Of a DNA stretch of 64,000 nt, positions 39,701-51,953 are shown one piece after another; positions within the stretch are counted from its first letter, which is position 1, and the number at the start of each line of letters is the position of its first letter. The notes below the pieces were generated by a model. The model did not search any database. It was not told where the DNA came from and was given only the letters and a program-made list of their open reading frames with translations. The stretch comes from Piscicola geometra (taxonomy: Eukaryota > Annelida > Clitellata > Hirudinida > Piscicolidae). The DNA is taken from contig OX030961.1 of assembly GCA_943735955.1 (NCBI GenBank), positions 3,474,920 through 3,538,919 on the forward strand. Reading direction: 5' to 3'. The position numbers and the translations under genes were made by a program.

Positions 39701-41979
39701 TTTTAATACTCCGCACCTAATCATTCCAATCTTTCTTCTATTATTCATCATCTCGCCTTTTCAGTTTTTATATATTTCTTTTTACAAAATCAATACCTCT
39801 TTGATCTTTAATCTATTTTATGGTGTTTTAATAGGCTATTTGAGCGAATGGGCGCTAATTGTGAATAGATTGGCGACGAAACGCTCGAATATTGCATGAG
39901 CTCTCAAACGACGATAGTCTAAAGCAGAAGAGAAACACAAGCTGTGACTATGAACGAACAAAAACTAAACATAATTTCAATAGATTCACAATTAACAAGA
40001 CACAAAGAGACTAGTAGGAAAACTTTCAGACTGTCAGAAACCTGATACACCTGTTCACAAGAGGCTAGTAATTGCTATTGCAAGTTCCTTTTTTATGGCA
40101 CAGCGTCTTAGAGGCATCACTCCTCTAAACGGACACTCACTTCGCACGAGATCATAAATACACACGCGTAATTACTGCTCTCACGTGCACACGTGTGCAA
40201 GACTGATGACCAATTACCACGTGCAATGTAGCACTTGTTATTTATGACTGCGGTTTCTTCCTCCAGCAATTGATTGCTCCAACGCATGCGAAAGCGACGC
40301 GAACGCACCAAGACATTCACGAAAACAACTAAACATTATCTTGGACATATATATATATATAAATGTATATAACCGAAGCAATACCTTTAGATAAGACAGC
40401 CCTTCCCTTTTCTACAACAATATACACGATTAGAACTCTAAAAATTCCACAAACACCGTAAAAAACCAGCAATAGCTTGGTCATCTCAAGGACTGAGCAA
40501 GACGATCAGCCATTCACTCAGTCAGTCTCCCTTGGTCATGAACACCGCTGGAGCTCCACAGGGCAACATCGATTGACAGACGAGCAATCAGATGATTTTA
40601 ACTCTCTGATGCAGCTACCATAAGCGCTGAATTATTCACTGGTCACATCTGATCCCGCCTTCGACGCTTGCACTGTTTCTTCTTTTCACTTCTTCACGCT
40701 CTCGAAAATCGACAAAGCTTTTGTGATTTTTGGAAAATAGAAAAAATTGAATGGTGAATGGTAGAGAATTGTTGAAAAAGAGGATAAATAAATAGGGAAG
40801 TGGGATGAAAAATAAATAAATAAACGAATGAATAGAAAAACTTACATAAAATAGATAGAATAATTCTTGAAAAGGAATAGAAGGAAAAAAAATGGGATGT
40901 GGATGAAAGAAGATGGAAGAGGATAGGAGCTGTTCAAACAAGGCGATGACAAGAGAAGTAATGAAGAAATCAACGATTCAATTAGGAGGCGTTAGGAGAG
41001 ATGGATGGATGAATGGGTGGATGAGTCGTGTGATGGTTTCATGGGTGGAGGCATGGATGCCAAGATAAATGAAGGAATGGATAAACAGTGCAGGGAAAAT
41101 ACGGAACACAGACTAAAAAGATAGCCGAATATTGTGATAGATTATTCCCACAAATTCCTATTTAAAAAAACTCTTGAATAAACCTACTGAATGCATTTCT
41201 GAAGTGAGTAAATTGGCATTTGATATATAATTGAGTTTTATTTGAAAACCTTCATTAATGCATAAATTTGTCCTGTAATAACTTATGATGATCAGTTTTA
41301 AATAGAGTTTTTTTTCTTAATTTTAAATTGTTGATATTTTATTTATGCATAATTTATTTTAGTATTGATATGCAGGTGTTTCCAAAACGGAATAATAAAC
41401 CAATTATTCTATTTATTCGAATATTCCGATTTTAATTTAAACTGAGTACACAAAATTCTCCAAAACACACCAAATAAACATATAAATTTCATAAAAACTG
41501 TAAAAACTCTTGAAAGTATAAAAGCACATATGAGAAAAATGAATAATCACGTAAAAACTCATACACATATGAAGTTTAAGTGCTTCCCATCCACGTACCG
41601 TGTTAACCCCAGCATAAACCTGAGTAAATTTCGCATTATTTATTCTAATCGTAAACACGCTCATAAAAATTTGAGAACCATGAATTAATAATTCAAGATT
41701 TTGATTTGAAATTAGGAAGTCGTGTAAGAATCTGATAGTAACCATGAAGTGTTTCCACCATGATTTCAGACGCATAAAAAACCATAAAGAAACTTTTCGG
41801 TTGGAAAAAGTCTTTTTTATGAGTCGTTTCGTGCATAATTCGAGTTGAATCATGTGAGAATGTCAGTAAAGCATGAAATCTTAAACGATGAGGTCTGAAG
41901 GCCTGATCCAACTCAATGCAGTCTGATCGCTTTTCCAGATGAAGAATTATTTATTGAACGTTAACCTCGCGATGCCTTC

Positions 41980-42083
41980 ATAATTTATAGTGCGTTGGGA
42001 AGTGTTTTGAGTTCAGCGTGCTCTTGAATTTGAGGAAAGAGCGCTATAGAAATTTATTTGATTGATTGATTGATTGATTGAGT
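41980..42083 (+). mobile_element. SINE/LINE-like 3' tail ending in (TTGA)n
   Basis: The segment ends in AGAGCGCTATAGAAATTTAT followed by (TTGA)n. A GCGCTATA box directly before a short 3'-terminal microsatellite is a widely seen end of SINEs and their partner LINEs in aquatic invertebrates and fish. No tRNA head was found upstream, so this is probably a 5'-truncated copy. Confidence 0.5.
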
Positions 42084-45000
42084 GTGTTGAGAATACTTTA
42101 GATTCAAGAGTGGAAAATGATTAAGTTTTATATACTAGTCATTTTGTATTTTGAGAAGATTCAACCAAGATCAGTGAAAAAAGATATTGGAAAGTAGTTC
42201 AAAAGACACAAAACTCAAAAATGAAAAGTAATTACAAAAATAAAATTCTCAAAGTAATAAAACTTACGAAAGATTGATTTGTTGGCGAAATTTTCTGGGT
42301 GTAGATAGGTATGATTAATGCTTCATGGCGACGGCGTCAAAACGCTAAGCGTGCTATGCGTTATGAAAAATGGGACTTGCTTGAGTTGCTTATTACTGCG
42401 TTGTTATTAATGCCCTCACCAGGTCACTTGGGCTTCCGAGACTTTTGCTTCTCTTTTTCTCCACTTTTTTCCCGCTTTTGTCCTCTTCCTTCTCTCTACT
42501 CATCTTTTTTAACCCATTTTCTTTTTTTCATTTCATTTTTTTCTGTCTCTTTTTAAACTTTTAAAATAATTTTTTATACTTCTTTCATACCTCCATCTGC
42601 AGATTTAATTACTTTGCTGTCTTGTTGAAAATCTGTGACGCGAAGATTTTATCATTTTTAGTTAGAGACGCCAATTAATATAGAACTTTTGATTTTAAAA
42701 TGATTTATACATGAAAACTTTGAAGGGATTAATATTTTGTTTGTAGATTAAAAAAAGGAAATTGGATTTTATTTTCAAGTCTACGGTTTACACATTCTCC
42801 TTCTTTCGTTTGATCTCGCTCTTGTCACGGAATTCCTTCATTCCATTGAGTTTTTTTCATTTTAATTAATTTTCCAAAGTCTTTTATCTCCAATTATTAC
42901 CACTACAAAAAGTCAATTCCCCATAGGTGTGAGTTGAATTATTTTATTTTTTATTCTTTAGTATATATGAAATATTAGAAATACAATGGCGAAAAGTTGA
43001 TTAATCACCTGTTAAGGATTTGCAGGGTTGTGATTAATGATTTACGTATATGAGTTATCATTTAGGCAAGAGTCTTCGTGTTTGTGTGTATGTCTGTGTG
43101 TTTGTGTTTGTATGTATGTCTGTGTTTTTGTCTGTGTGTATGTGTTTGTATGCGTTCTTTTTGTTGGAGTTAGTATTTTTTCGATTGTCTTTGTATGTAT
43201 TTTTATTTTGAAATGAGTGTGAATACATAAAAATATCAAACAACTGTAAAAGAAGTTTTTTCAAAAAAACGTTGTACTTTACAAATAGCATAAAGATGTT
43301 ATAAAGCATTTGATCTTAAGGGCTTAATTATGGTAATAACTAGTGTGGAAGAAGAATTGAGATGGGGTTGTTGAGTGAAGGGAGGCTTGGTTTTATGAGT
43401 GATCGCTGATTGATGGATAATTAAGAAGATAAAGTTGTAGATAAAAAGTCCACCGGAGCTGCAGGTGGGTGGATAATGTGGGAAAGGTGTGAGTGCTGAT
43501 TAAAGAAGTGAACTGAGAAATGAAAGAGGATAGTTCAAACGAAAAAAACAAGATGAAAAATGTGAGATGAGTCTAATTTGTTTTAAAATATACATTTCTC
43601 CATGTACATAAACTCAGAAACAAATAATTAAATGGTTAAATGAACATATGAGTGGATGGATGAAATTCTGGATGAACGGAGAAAATGAATAAATAATAAA
43701 GTATAGACGGACGAACAAACCGATGGATAAATGAATGAGTAAATAATTTATGGACGGTTGATTGAGGGTCTTGAACGCCGAAGGCTGGAGCTGGTGTGTT
43801 TGGCAGATCGTAAAGTGCACAAACAAATCTTCTTGTGTCTTATCTCGTTATAAAGACATCAGCACGTAAGCTCCGAATTTTTATCCTCTTTGTACCAAGG
43901 CATGCGAGTTTCTGTAAATGTCAGCACCAGCCTAGCATCGAATAATTTATTTGAGAAAATATTTTTATTTTGAAAAAAGTTATAAATAATTAGATTTTGT
44001 TTTAAATTTATTTTTGAACTGTAAAATTTTTCCGATAGAACTCTTTATTCACAAGGGAAAATCTCTTAAAATACAATTATAAAAAATAGATGCATTAACG
44101 AAATTAACTTAAGTTACACGGATATATGAGCTTGCGATAAAAAGCAAATTGAAAAATACCAATAAAGTTAAATCAGTTTGATTAGGGCTAGGTGAATGTT
44201 CCGTCAGAGATAGTGGCTAATTAGAGGTAGTAATTTATTGCTGCAGATTGGCATTCGAAATGTGGCTTTACTGACTCGGGGAGCATAAAGATCGACGTTC
44301 AATGATGGAGAGGAAAGATTCTTTGGAACAAACATCTCATTCATTCCATCTCTTATCTTGTTCATCCTTGCATTTTCAACATCTTCCTGCCAGTAATCAT
44401 TCAACTACCCTCTTAATTTATATGTCTATATTGTTCTTCCCATCAACCAACATTTTACCACGTTAAACTCCCATTTGACATTTAAATTTTATCTCAAACT
44501 TGTCTTTTCATCATTCCTTTTCCACCCTCACCTAACCATCTATCTCAATTTCACCCACCACCACACTCTCACCCGCCCATCGGCACAGCATGTGGGAAGG
44601 AGGGTTAATAGCAGCGCAACAGATGACCCGTCGACAGTTTCACTCAATCGAAACTATTTGTCAGTCGCAGTCCTCTCTTGGGAATTCTCTTCTCAGTTAT
44701 ATGTGTCAGATGATCCTTCGTTGCGTGTGGCAGTCATGCTAGATGGAGCTATGGATTTTTGGGAAATTGAATAGACGACTGTGAATTTAATATTTGATAT
44801 CGATTTGGTTTGTAAACGCCCGAAAGTTCTCGAATAATGATTTTGAGGTAATTTCGAAGGCGTTTCGCATTGAACGAAAAGTTTAAAGATTTATTCAGAA
44901 TTTATTAAGTCCAAGAATTTATTCAGAAAACGAATAACTATTGCTGTGTTACTATGGCAACTTCGAACCAGTTTCAAAAAGCATTCTAATTGATTCATCT

Positions 45001-45420
45001 CATCAATAATACACTGAATAAATTCAGAGGTTTTAAATTCAATAATATCGAAAAAGACAGACACACGTACAAGCACACACCCATCTCCAGTACAGAACAA
45101 TTGTTCTTACGTCAGCATCATTTCGCTAACATTTCTCATAATTTTATTTCTAACATCTAAATCATAACTTTAAAAATCAATATGACAGACTTCATTATCA
45201 TTCACTTCATCCTTATCATTCCCAGCTTCATCATTACCATCCATCTCTCATCGTGGCCATCATCATCAACCTACACACGTACTGTAAATCGCAAAAATTG
45301 GGTTCTAGTCCATAAATAAGCCTTTATCAGTTATTGCTGTCAACCTTCTGTCTACAGTTTCATACCATTTATCAAAATTTTTTTCGCTGGAGATGGCGGT
45401 GCTGGTTTGTCGGTGGTGTC

Positions 45421-45633
45421 GGTGGTGGTGGTGGTGGTGGTGGTGGTGGTGGTGGTGGTGGTGGTGGTGGTGGTGGTGGTGGTGGTGGTGGTGGTGGTGG
45501 TGGTGGTGGTGGTGGTGGTGGTGGTGGTGGTGGTGGTGGTGGTGGTGGTGGTGGTGGTGGTGGTGGTGGTGGTGGTGGTGGTGGTGGTGGTGGTGGTGGT
45601 GGTGGTGGTGGTGGTGGTGGTGGTGGTGGTGGT
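45421..45633. repeat. Pure (GGT)71 trinucleotide array
   Basis: 71 uninterrupted GGT units (ACC on the other strand) with no substitution. Perfect purity over 213 bases marks a young, unstable microsatellite. All three plus frames are open (poly-Gly, Val or Trp), which is not evidence of coding. Confidence 0.98.
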
Positions 45634-47135
45634 GAAGTCTGTCAGTGAATAAAAAACTGAATTGATGGGTTTGTGTTTCGTCTGCTGAGAGATTTTAGTT
45701 TAGTTTATTTCAAATGTCTTCATTTTTAGTTTCCAACTCTACTTTAATTTTAACTGCTAATCAAATACCTATAACTTTCATCTCTTTCAAAAATGTTTAT
45801 ACAAACTTACTCCGAATTCACCCAAACTCCCTTATCCCCATCATCTTCGCCCAGTTCACTTTCTCCCGCTATTTGTCTTGCGTGCAATTAACATAACAGT
45901 TGCAAGGGAATAATTGATAAGTCAAATCTCTTTTCCGGACCAGTCTATAAAATCAACGGTGCAAACGCATATATAATCGCTAAAGGTTCTGTTTTAAAAT
46001 ATACCTAGATCCTTGCGCGTATTTATTTTCGTTTGCTTGTGAGTGACTGCTGATGGGGGTAAAGAAAATGCTTTATGATTCTATTGAAGGATTGATAAAT
46101 ATTGAATAGATTTCCATTTTTTAGAATGGTAAAATGCTACTATTTTTCAAGCCAAACGAACTAACTTTGGCGCATGAATATTAATGAAAACGATGAGAAT
46201 TCAATCGAAATCTTCATCAAATTTTCGTAACTCTTTCAAACCTTTGAACGGCATTCTAGACATACAAGCCACCACCTCTCGGCTCATTATCTCCCAGAGC
46301 GTTAAGCAAGTGCTGAAGCCTTTGCTACTGCATCACTCATCAAAGTTCTAACAATCTTGTGGTCTTCACAGCAATAATTAACTCATCTGCAGACATTGCT
46401 ACATTCACGTTGTGCGTGTAATATTTGAATGTGAAGCTGAATGTATGGTTTCCTTTTTTTTAATTGAAGGGAACATTTGAATAGGATTTGAGCCTTCTTG
46501 TTTGTAAACTTATTCCCAATTCATCCTAAATTTTGAAAAAATTCAAAATATAATATTATTTAACCAAATAACAGCTTTTTTGAGAAAATAAAAATATTTA
46601 TAAAAATAAGTCTGGTCTTCTCTGCACGAACATTCATCCGAACTGCTTAGCCGTAAGACCCAACGATAAAAGGAAGATGAGGAAAACTTCATTTGAAATG
46701 TGCATCCCATTACTATTATTAAAAGCTATTGACAGATACATTGCAGCTAGATTACCCTCTAACTGACGAGTCTCAGAACAAATGCAGCTCTTTGTTAATC
46801 CTATCCAGTTTATTTTTATACTTTATTTTAATTTTAATTTAATATATTTTAAATTAATATTTATTTTGCATTTTTTTAAATTACGGAGATTTTTGTGAGT
46901 TTATGCGTCTTTAGCACGATTAATTTGCGTGGTATGGTACGAAAGTTCTTTGAGAAAGCACTTTAGAGCACTACCTAGAACACGATTAAAACACAAGCAA
47001 GAAAACTTGAAAGTAAATTAAAAACTGATAAAAAACTAATTCAAATGCAATAAATTAGCGGGAGCTGTGACACCTGGATTGCAGATTAGGCCTGGTTGGC
47101 ATGACGACCCGATCTCACGTGACAATCTCACAGCC

Positions 47136-48795
47136 ATGCTGGGGAAATGTTGTCTTTTTATTTTCTACGCCTTGTACCTCTTTTCGATTTTTGTTAATTA
47201 TTTTCTCGTTTTCGATTTCTCTTCGTTGCACGGGAGGCTTGAAGCTGCACTTTTCGCTTGCCTTTATATTCTTGTGATCGTCTCTCATTGCAAGGCTTCT
47301 CACCAGAAGCAGGTGTTCCTTTGGTAACATTGGCTGTCTTCTTATCCACCTGATTAGAACGTTTGATGAAAATATTTTTCCGCTTCTAAGAACTGAATAA
47401 CTAGTCCTGTAAAGAGAAATGACTTTGTGTTTCAAACAAATAACTACACATTGAGCCTCAACCCCTACCAATTTTAATTAAATGAATCTCTAAATCAACA
47501 TTATTAATTATTTATAATCATTAATTACCACGCCTTAATTAATGATGCATCTATGCAGATTTACGTCCCATTAACTTCTTCCTTCGAGCCTTCCACTCTT
47601 CCTGCAAGACACTACGTCGTCAGATGCGCCTCATGCTCCTGCTTCAAGCCGCTCCGAGCTCACCACTGCAAGCAAGTGATTGATTGATGAGTCTTGATCT
47701 TTTAGATCTTTAAAATTAAACATTTTCCCGGAATAAAAAGTATTTGTTATGTTTAAAAATCATTTTTAATATATATATTGTGTTTTGTCTGTTTAAAAAT
47801 CATTTTTAAGGTTTTTTGATTTATAAAAAAATCATTTTGTTCATTTTCAGAAGTTGCAGGAGATGCGTTTACAAGATGGACCACCACTGTCCATGGATCG
47901 ACAACTGCCTGGGTTTCCACAACCACAAATACTACTTCCTCTTCATCGTAATATCATCATGCAATTTAATACTTTATTATTTTATTAATAATTAAACTTT
48001 AAAAAAATTTATTCTATTTTAGAAAAGCTATTTTCCAAACATTTCCACCCAGATGTACTTGTGTTTGATTTCTTGGTTTGAGGGAAGTGTCATAGTGTAC
48101 AGGTTCGTCTACCTGCTCAAACGGCACGACCGTGAGTCCAAGATATTTTTTTAAACACCACCTTTAAATTTATATGTTTTTAATTTACTCAAATTCAAAA
48201 TTTTTATTCCAAACCACGATATCTATCCAAATACTCCCTCAAAGTATTTTTAATTACATCCCTCTTTACAAATTTCCAAAAATTGCATCTCAGAGATGAT
48301 TTTAGCGCCTTTGATCCAAGAACACATCATGGTTTTCCTGTTGTTCCTGGTCTGCATCGCTTCTGGCATCTTCAGCACTGTCATGTTGGTCAGACAAGTC
48401 ATCTGCGTGCACTACAACACCACTGTAGGTGCACTGGATGATTGAAGAAAAAGCATGGGATATTTTCATGAAAGTATTGAATATGGTTGGGAGAGGGTGG
48501 TCGCAATTGATTTTATGCGTAGTGTGCTGTCTTTGAAATATTGATAACGGTATGATTTAATGTTTTAATAATATTACTGATTCTTCAAGTATTTATTTAT
48601 TTATTGCAGACCATCGAAATGAAAAAGGGTTACACTGAAAACGAAAAGAAGACCACTTTGATGGAGAACTACAGAGAAGTCTTCGGGAAGGGTGAGATGA
48701 TCGCCTGGTTGTCTCCGTTCCATGCACCCCTCCTCGACACCACATCTTCGTCATCCTTCAAACTGGAAAGATCTAAGCAACAACTACTTCATTGA
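47136..48795 (+). CDS. DHHC palmitoyltransferase (ZDHHC3/7/21-like)
   Basis: Membrane S-acyltransferase that adds palmitate to cysteines of target proteins. Six exons: 47136-47312, 47559-47671, 47851-47947, 48023-48131, 48294-48424, 48610-48795 (270 aa with this start; upstream in-frame sequence to about 47085 could also be coding). Two transmembrane segments lie in exon 1 (~5-25 and ~38-55). The Cys-rich domain follows with [15 protein letters not shown] and [14 protein letters not shown]; the catalytic DHHC is at 107-110. Two further membrane segments come in exons 4-5. Exon 6 has [19 protein letters not shown], matching the C-terminal motif of ZDHHC3/7/21 enzymes, which act at the Golgi. 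Exon 2 needs a GC donor (AA|GCAAGT). The usual DPG motif after the second membrane segment is not visible in frame. Confidence 0.9.
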
Positions 48796-49119
48796 ATTAT
48801 TTTAACGTTTCATATATTATTGAATTGTGATTTAAATGTTTGTTTTTTCAGAAAATGCAATGAGTTTATTTAGAAAAAACAAAACGAGAGTATACGTCTG
48901 TTTAAAGGGTATGCTGGTTTAGTTTCGTTTGTTTAAAAAATCAAATATGATAATCATGCATTTATATGCCATCTTCGCACCACACTCAACTAAAATCTTA
49001 TTGGTGCTTAGAGGTAACTTGAAAGGCTAACTAACTTCAGATAGCAGAAGCATAAAAGCGTTTGAACGGGAGATAAATGTTAACAAAATGCTTAAAACAT
49101 AGAATTAGGAAAGTGTGAA

Positions 49120-49125
49120 AATAAA
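49120..49125 (+). other. Candidate polyadenylation signal of the DHHC gene
   Basis: AATAAA about 325 bases after the DHHC stop and before the convergent APRT 3' end. It is unproven. Confidence 0.35.
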
Positions 49126-49399
49126 TATGTCAACTAGGAAAAGTGACTGGAATTTAAAATATGGAATAGGTATGAGATAAAACGGGTTATATGGGAAATT
49201 AATAATTTAATTAAATAATGGTTAAAAAGATAATTGAACACGAGATTGAAAGAACTCAAGTTAAAGGTCAACTGAAGAACATAAGACATAATGATCTTAA
49301 AATAAATAGTTATAGGAAAATTATAAATTGAAAAAGGCATCATTGGTTAACCCCTGAAATCGCCATATTAAATGCTTAACAAAATGTCCAAGCAACACT

Positions 49400-49603
49400 A
49401 TCACATCGCAATAACTAGTAGCACCATTATTTCCACAACAATCACTCACACCACCACATCATCATCATCACTCCCACTATCACTCCCTGCACCACCATCA
49501 CTCACTCACTCCACCCCTCACTCTCCTATCATCACCCACCATCATCATCTCCACCACCTCACCATCATCATCCCCACTACCATCGTTACCATCACCCAGC
49601 GAC
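49400..49603. repeat. CAC/CAT-rich simple sequence at the APRT 3' flank
   Basis: Imperfect CAC, CAT and CACT runs abut the APRT stop codon (TGA on the minus strand at 49606-49604). They probably belong to the APRT 3' UTR. No coding signal. Confidence 0.7.
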
Positions 49604-51440
49604 TCAGAGCTTGATGATGGAGTGCACAGGGTGGCTGACCCTATCCCTTCCCTTCAGAGCCTGCAACTCGATCAGCACCACAGAGCACTGTAGCTTCACT
49701 TCCGCTTGCTTCAGGAGCTTTGATGCTGCCTCTAGAGTGCCTTGATGATAATGATGGTGAGTGTGATGATGATGATGGTAGGGATGATGGTGGTGGTGAT
49801 GATGGTTGTGATAATGAGAATTGGAAAGGTTGATAACTAACTAGTTGGTGATATTGGTGGTTTGTTGTTATTTTTGGTTTAGAGCTGTGTTGATAGCAGT
49901 GTTATTTTCGTAACGAAAACGAAAACGACAATTCTGAATAATCTTTCCACGAAAACGAAAATAAAAACTAAATTTATTTTCAAAACGAAAACGAAAATAA
50001 AAACTATAATTATTTCCAAAACGAAACTGAAATAAAAACTATAATTATTTTCAAAACGAAAACTAAATAAATTTCAAAGTATGCCATAATATGCAAATGA
50101 ATAATTTATATAAAAAATATATGTCTATGTTATAAACATTATCTTTGGGCTTTATGAAAGTAGCGCCATTTATGAAACGTTATTTTATTACCGCTTCGCT
50201 TTGTCAATAAAATTATCAATAATTTTAATTGTAAATTTGTTCTTATATTTTAAATCTGTCATTACTCAATAATTTACGTACTCAATTCTTATAATATTTC
50301 AATTAACTGTTTACTTTTAAAACTCATTTGTTGTTAATATACAGTTCTATTTTACTGTTTCATTTTAGAATCAAATAATTTTTTTAGATATAAAAAAATA
50401 GTGTTTAAAGTTTTAAATTAATATATTTTCAAAACTAAAATAAAAATAAAAACTTAAATTATTTTCAAAACGAAAACGAAAATAAAAACTTAAATTATTT
50501 TCGAAACGAAAACGAAAATAAAAACTATAATTAATTCCAAAAGGAAACTGAAATAAAAACTATAATTATTTTATGAAACGAAAATAACACTGGTTGATAG
50601 TAGCTGTATTTAATTATATTAGTTAATATCGACATGGAAAAATAATGAATTATAAATTCTTTAAAAAAAGCAATTAAATCATTTATAATTTATTTATTTA
50701 AATCAATTATATTTTTTAAAAACCACCTCCTGTAGCTAGCAGATCATCCACCAGAATGACCTTCTGACCAGGCTTTAGACTCTCTTTAGTTATCTCTATT
50801 TTGTCCTGTGGAAATGATAGTATTTGATTAGGTTTTTGTTGAGAAAGATTCTTTTAAAATTAATACCTAAGGAAAGTTTATAGTAATTAAAAATTATTAT
50901 TATTATGTATTTATATTATACATATTGTTATTAAATAGAATTAGAACAGATTTGTAGTGAGAAGACGTACATTGCCATACTCAAGGGCATAAGTCAGCGA
51001 CCACTTCTCCCCTGGCAGCTTGCCAGCTTTCCTGATGGGCACAAACGCTGCATTGAGCTTCAAAGCCATCAAGGGAGCAAATAGAAAGCCCCTGGACTCT
51101 ATGCCAAGAATAACATCTGGATTAGGACAATTCTCTTGGACTTCTTCCACCATTAGATTAATTGTGTCTTCCATTAACTTTGGATCTCGTAAAACTGGGA
51201 ACATATCTCTGTTTTGAGTATTTAATAGTCAAATTTGAATGAATGCATTTGAAGCAATGTAGGAAACTGTAATCAGTACTACTATTAGCACTCCTAAACC
51301 TAAATTTAGATTAAAATAATGTAAAAAAATATAAAATAAACAAACTTGAAAACAATTCCAGGCTTTGGAAAATCATTGTAGCTTTTAATAGCATCAAGGA
51401 TCTTCTGTTTTCTTTCCTGCTTGGTCTTTTCTTTTGACAT
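49604..51440 (-). CDS. APRT: Adenine phosphoribosyltransferase
   Basis: Cytosolic purine-salvage enzyme: adenine plus PRPP gives AMP and pyrophosphate. Four exons, complete: 51346-51440, 50971-51208, 50727-50805, 49604-49740; 549 nt, 182 aa, close to the usual ~180. Residue landmarks: FPKPGIVFKDMFPVLRDP near 24-41, ILGIESRGF (adenine-binding region), the flexible-loop segment RKAGKLPGEK, and the PRPP loop VILVDDLLATGG at 127-138, which is completed across the exon 3/4 junction (GGA G|GC). The C-terminus ELQALKGRDRVSHPVHSIIKL aligns with the family end. The start ATG at 51440 opens MSKEKTKQERK. Intron 3 (49741-50726) contains a hAT MITE. It is divergent from CCT7 and convergent with the DHHC gene. 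Confidence 0.95.
49897..50592. mobile_element. hAT-type MITE with internal tandem array
   Basis: A 696-bp element in APRT intron 3 bounded by 15-bp perfect terminal inverted repeats CAGTGTTATTTTCGT. It is flanked by a perfect 8-bp target duplication GTTGATAG (49889-49896 and 50593-50600). The 8-bp duplication and CA...TG ends indicate mobilisation by a hAT transposase. There is no coding capacity. Both inner flanks are built of ~36-bp tandem units rich in AAAACGAAAACGAAAATAAA around a ~350-bp AT-rich centre. Confidence 0.92.
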
Positions 51441-51950
51441 TTTGAGAATGTTTGGAAAGTTTTAATTCAATAATTTATTGACTGAAACTTTTAAATATAT
51501 TCTCAACAATTAAATTCAGAGTTTAAAAAATAAGCAAAGTCTAAAGTCACTTTAGTAAAGTGTAAATGGTTTGCGAGTATAAAAGAAAATTCGATATGTA
51601 TTCATTGAGTTTTGTTTAAATAATTGTAAAATATAATTAATCTTCAAGAAAAAATATAAAGGTTTTTTATCAATAAATGATGGTTTTAAACCTTAGATTT
51701 GTTTTTGTTATTTAAAATCAATTTAGAAATTAATTTAGAAAATAATAAGTTTTCAATTATATTTTTTGTAAGTTTTCAATATAATGAAGGATTAGTTTAC
51801 ATATGTTTTCTAATGATTTCATAGTTCTATGCTAAGGTTTCATTGCAAGAGAATATTCCGGAGCTAAAATCATGGTTTTAACTATTCTTCATTTCTAATT
51901 TAATAAGACTAAGAAAAATTAAATTAATTTATCTTAGTCTGCAGTTTCTA
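51441..51950. promoter_or_regulatory. Divergent APRT/CCT7 promoter region
   Basis: About 510 bases separate the APRT start codon (minus) from the proposed CCT7 start codon (plus). Both are housekeeping genes, so a shared bidirectional promoter is likely. The stretch is AT-rich, with no TATA box I would defend and no other gene. Confidence 0.5.
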
Positions 51951-51953
51951 ATG
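51951..51953 (+). CDS. CCT7: Proposed one-codon initiator exon of CCT7
   Basis: The first clear coding exon opens in phase 0 after TTTCCAG with QTPIILL, where family members start MxxTPVILL. No in-frame ATG lies inside it. The nearest suitable upstream ATG directly followed by GT is TCTAATG|GTATCA, leaving a 229-nt intron. Any other ATG at an exon end would also serve, so this is a proposal. Confidence 0.45.

Larger units (their letters stand above)
36403..47084. other. Gene-poor region between the NET and DHHC genes
   Basis: No coding exon could be supported. A polyadenylation hexamer AATAAA at 36741-36746 probably serves the NET gene. Other content is a SINE-like 3' tail (41980-42083), a TG-rich patch (43078-43160), GGAT-type tracts (40990-41070), CAT-rich tracts (45180-45270) and the (GGT)n array at 45421. 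The rest is AT-rich, with nothing further that I can name. Confidence 0.5.

Noticed and set aside
45334..45652. Poly-Gly, poly-Trp and poly-Val open frames
   Set aside because: All three are readings of the (GGT)n array.
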